A DNA stretch of 64,000 nt, taken from NCBI GenBank assembly GCA_031280615.1, contig JAITGO010000017.1, forward strand, positions 248,001-312,000, in the 5' to 3' direction. Numbering within the stretch: position 1 is the first letter of the stretch; each line of letters begins with the position of its first letter. Below the pieces are notes generated by a model. It searched no databases, was not told where the DNA came from, and saw only the letters and a list, made by a program, of their open reading frames with translations. The stretch comes from Desulfobulbus sp. (GTDB taxonomy: Bacteria > Desulfobacterota > Desulfobulbia > Desulfobulbales > Desulfobulbaceae). Of this stretch, positions 62,819 through 64,000 are shown piece after piece. The translations under genes and the position numbers were made by a program.

Positions 62819-64000
62819 GTGAACCAGGTGACGACCGAAGAATTGTCCACCCGTTACGGCGCCGCGTACAAATGGTACGTTTCCGCGACGGTTTTGGTGG
62901 GGTTGATGGCGATGATCGCCTCGGCCACCATCGTCAACGTGGCGATGCCCGACATCATGGGCGAGTTCGGCATGGGCCAGGATCAGGCCCAATGGCTGTC
63001 CACGGCGTTTTTGGCGTCGATGACCGCGGCCATGCTGGTGGCCTCCTGGGCGGTCAAATCGTTCGGGAACCGAAGCACCTACAGCATGGCGCTCATCGCC
63101 TTTGCCCTTGGTTCGCTGATGGGGGCCTTCAGCCCCAACGACACCGTGCTGGTGGTGGCCCGGATCATCCAAGGCGCTGCCGCCGGGCTGGCGCAACCCC
63201 TTGGCATGGTGGCCATGTTCCAGGCCTTTCCGGCCAACCGGCGCGGCTCGGCCATGGGGCTTTACGGTATGGGGGTGGTCCTGGCCCCGGCGCTCGGCCC
63301 CACGGTCGGTGGCATATTGATCGACAACTATTCGTGGCGCGATGTTTTCTTCCTCGGCCTGCCGTTTTGCGCCGTGGGCCTGATCCTGGCCGCGGCCTTT
63401 CTGTCCACGGTTCGGGAAAGCAAACGACCCGCCTTCGACGGGCTCGGTTTCATCCTGCTGTCGGTGGGTATCGCTTCCTTTCTCGCCGGCCTGTCCAATG
63501 GGCAGCGCATGGGCTGGGATTCGACCTTTGTCAGGGGCGCGTTCTGCCTGGCGGCATTCAGCATGTGCGCATTCGTGGTCCAGGAGCGGCGCGCGCAGAC
63601 GCCGCTGCTGGCGCTTGACGTGTATCGTAACCCGCGTTTTGTCGCCGCCTTTGTCGTGGCCTTCATTCTCGGCATGGGCCTATACGGCTCCACCTATCTG
63701 GTGCCGCTTTTTGTCCAGACGGTCCAGGGCTATTCCCCGACCGAGTCGGGACTGCTGCTGATGCCCGCCGGCATCGTCCTGGCCATGGTCTTTCCCCTGG
63801 CCGGCCGGCTCAGCGACAAATTGCCGCCCCATGTCTTGATTTTTTTCGGCATGGCCCTGTTCTCGGCTTCCAATTATCTGATGAGCCATGTCGACACCGA
63901 TACCGAGTTCTGGACCTTTGCCTACTACGTCGTGGTCGGCCGCATCGGTCTGGGGTTCATCTTGCCGTCCCTTAACAGCGGCGCTCTCAGGGTGCTGGAT
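62819..64000 (+). CDS. DHA2-family MFS drug efflux transporter, EmrB-like (3' end missing)
   Basis: The gene starts with GTG at 62819, with GAGGTGG 4-10 bases upstream, and runs off the right edge after 394 codons. At least ten TM helices are visible of the expected 14. Motifs include SATIVNVAMPDIMGEFG, TAAMLVASW, RIIQGAAAGLAQPLG and the motif C-like GLYGMGVVLAPALGPTVGG. A proton-driven multidrug or fatty-acid exporter is likely, completing an EmrA-OMF-EmrB tripartite pump with the two genes upstream. Confidence 0.9.
   Translation, partial: MNQVTTEELSTRYGAAYKWYVSATVLVGLMAMIASATIVNVAMPDIMGEFGMGQDQAQWLSTAFLASMTAAMLVASWAVKSFGNRSTYSMALIAFALGSLMGAFSPNDTVLVVARIIQGAAAGLAQPLGMVAMFQAFPANRRGSAMGLYGMGVVLAPALGPTVGGILIDNYSWRDVFFLGLPFCAVGLILAAAFLSTVRESKRPAFDGLGFILLSVGIASFLAGLSNGQRMGWDSTFVRGAFCLAAFSMCAFVVQERRAQTPLLALDVYRNPRFVAAFVVAFILGMGLYGSTYLVPLFVQTVQGYSPTESGLLLMPAGIVLAMVFPLAGRLSDKLPPHVLIFFGMALFSASNYLMSHVDTDTEFWTFAYYVVVGRIGLGFILPSLNSGALRVLD

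Overview
The window is about 64 kb of GC-rich bacterial chromosome. It most likely comes from a sulfate-reducing or sulfur-disproportionating Desulfobacterota of the Desulfobulbales type. This is inferred from the gene set: a decaheme cytochrome with an MtrB-type barrel, a periplasmic [NiFe] hydrogenase, a heme-bearing chemoreceptor, DsrC-like and DsrE-like sulfur carriers, SelB with a selenoprotein gene, and several sigma-54 activators. No rRNA, tRNA, IS element or CRISPR array was recognised.

Layout. 1-1769 (-) is a truncated Cache/GAF sensor. 2481-6399 (+) is an FGE-fold protein, a decaheme c-cytochrome and an outer-membrane barrel, a probable porin-cytochrome conduit. 7437-10076 (+) is an AT-rich hybrid histidine kinase with a defective first receiver. 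10238-12299 (-) is an effector-binding protein and a VWA/peptidoglycan-binding protein. 12703-14181 (+) is a GH16 enzyme and a DUF2148 protein. 14337-18418 (-) is a hydrogenase operon (large then small subunit) ending in a c-heme chemoreceptor that overlaps the hydrogenase by 4 bp. 18728-20114 holds three small genes. 20298-28414 (-) is an alpha-2-macroglobulin with PBP1C. 28734-29464 (+) is a yybP-ykoY riboswitch and mntP. 29520-33636 (-) is adenine deaminase, DUF554 and a HIS7-like HisH-HisF fusion.

33804-37068 (+) is a MurU-AmgK-like pair followed by der. 37980-40385 (+) includes a small gene coupled to mpl, so both sugar and peptide arms of peptidoglycan recycling are nearby. 40508-41993 is an HPt protein and tilS. 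42225-45852 is a Zra-like metal-stress system: two secreted His-rich proteins plus a kinase and a sigma-54 response regulator. Both His-rich genes have a sigma-54-type promoter and share the palindrome TCGAC-N6-GTCGA upstream.

46265-49033 (+) is the most interesting region. It holds a rhodanese-rubrerythrin fusion, two paralogous genes that each encode two DsrC/TusE-like domains, and a DsrE-like gene interrupted by an in-frame TGA at its conserved cysteine. The reading frame continues intact after the TGA, and a bSECIS-like hairpin lies at the right distance. selB lies about 0.7 kb away on the other strand. I read this as a selenium-containing sulfur-relay cluster. The rest is a lipase-like gene, selB-MBL-mrp (-), hsp20-lon-ftsY (+), and a sigma-54 regulator divergent from an EmrA/OMF/EmrB efflux operon that runs off the right end.
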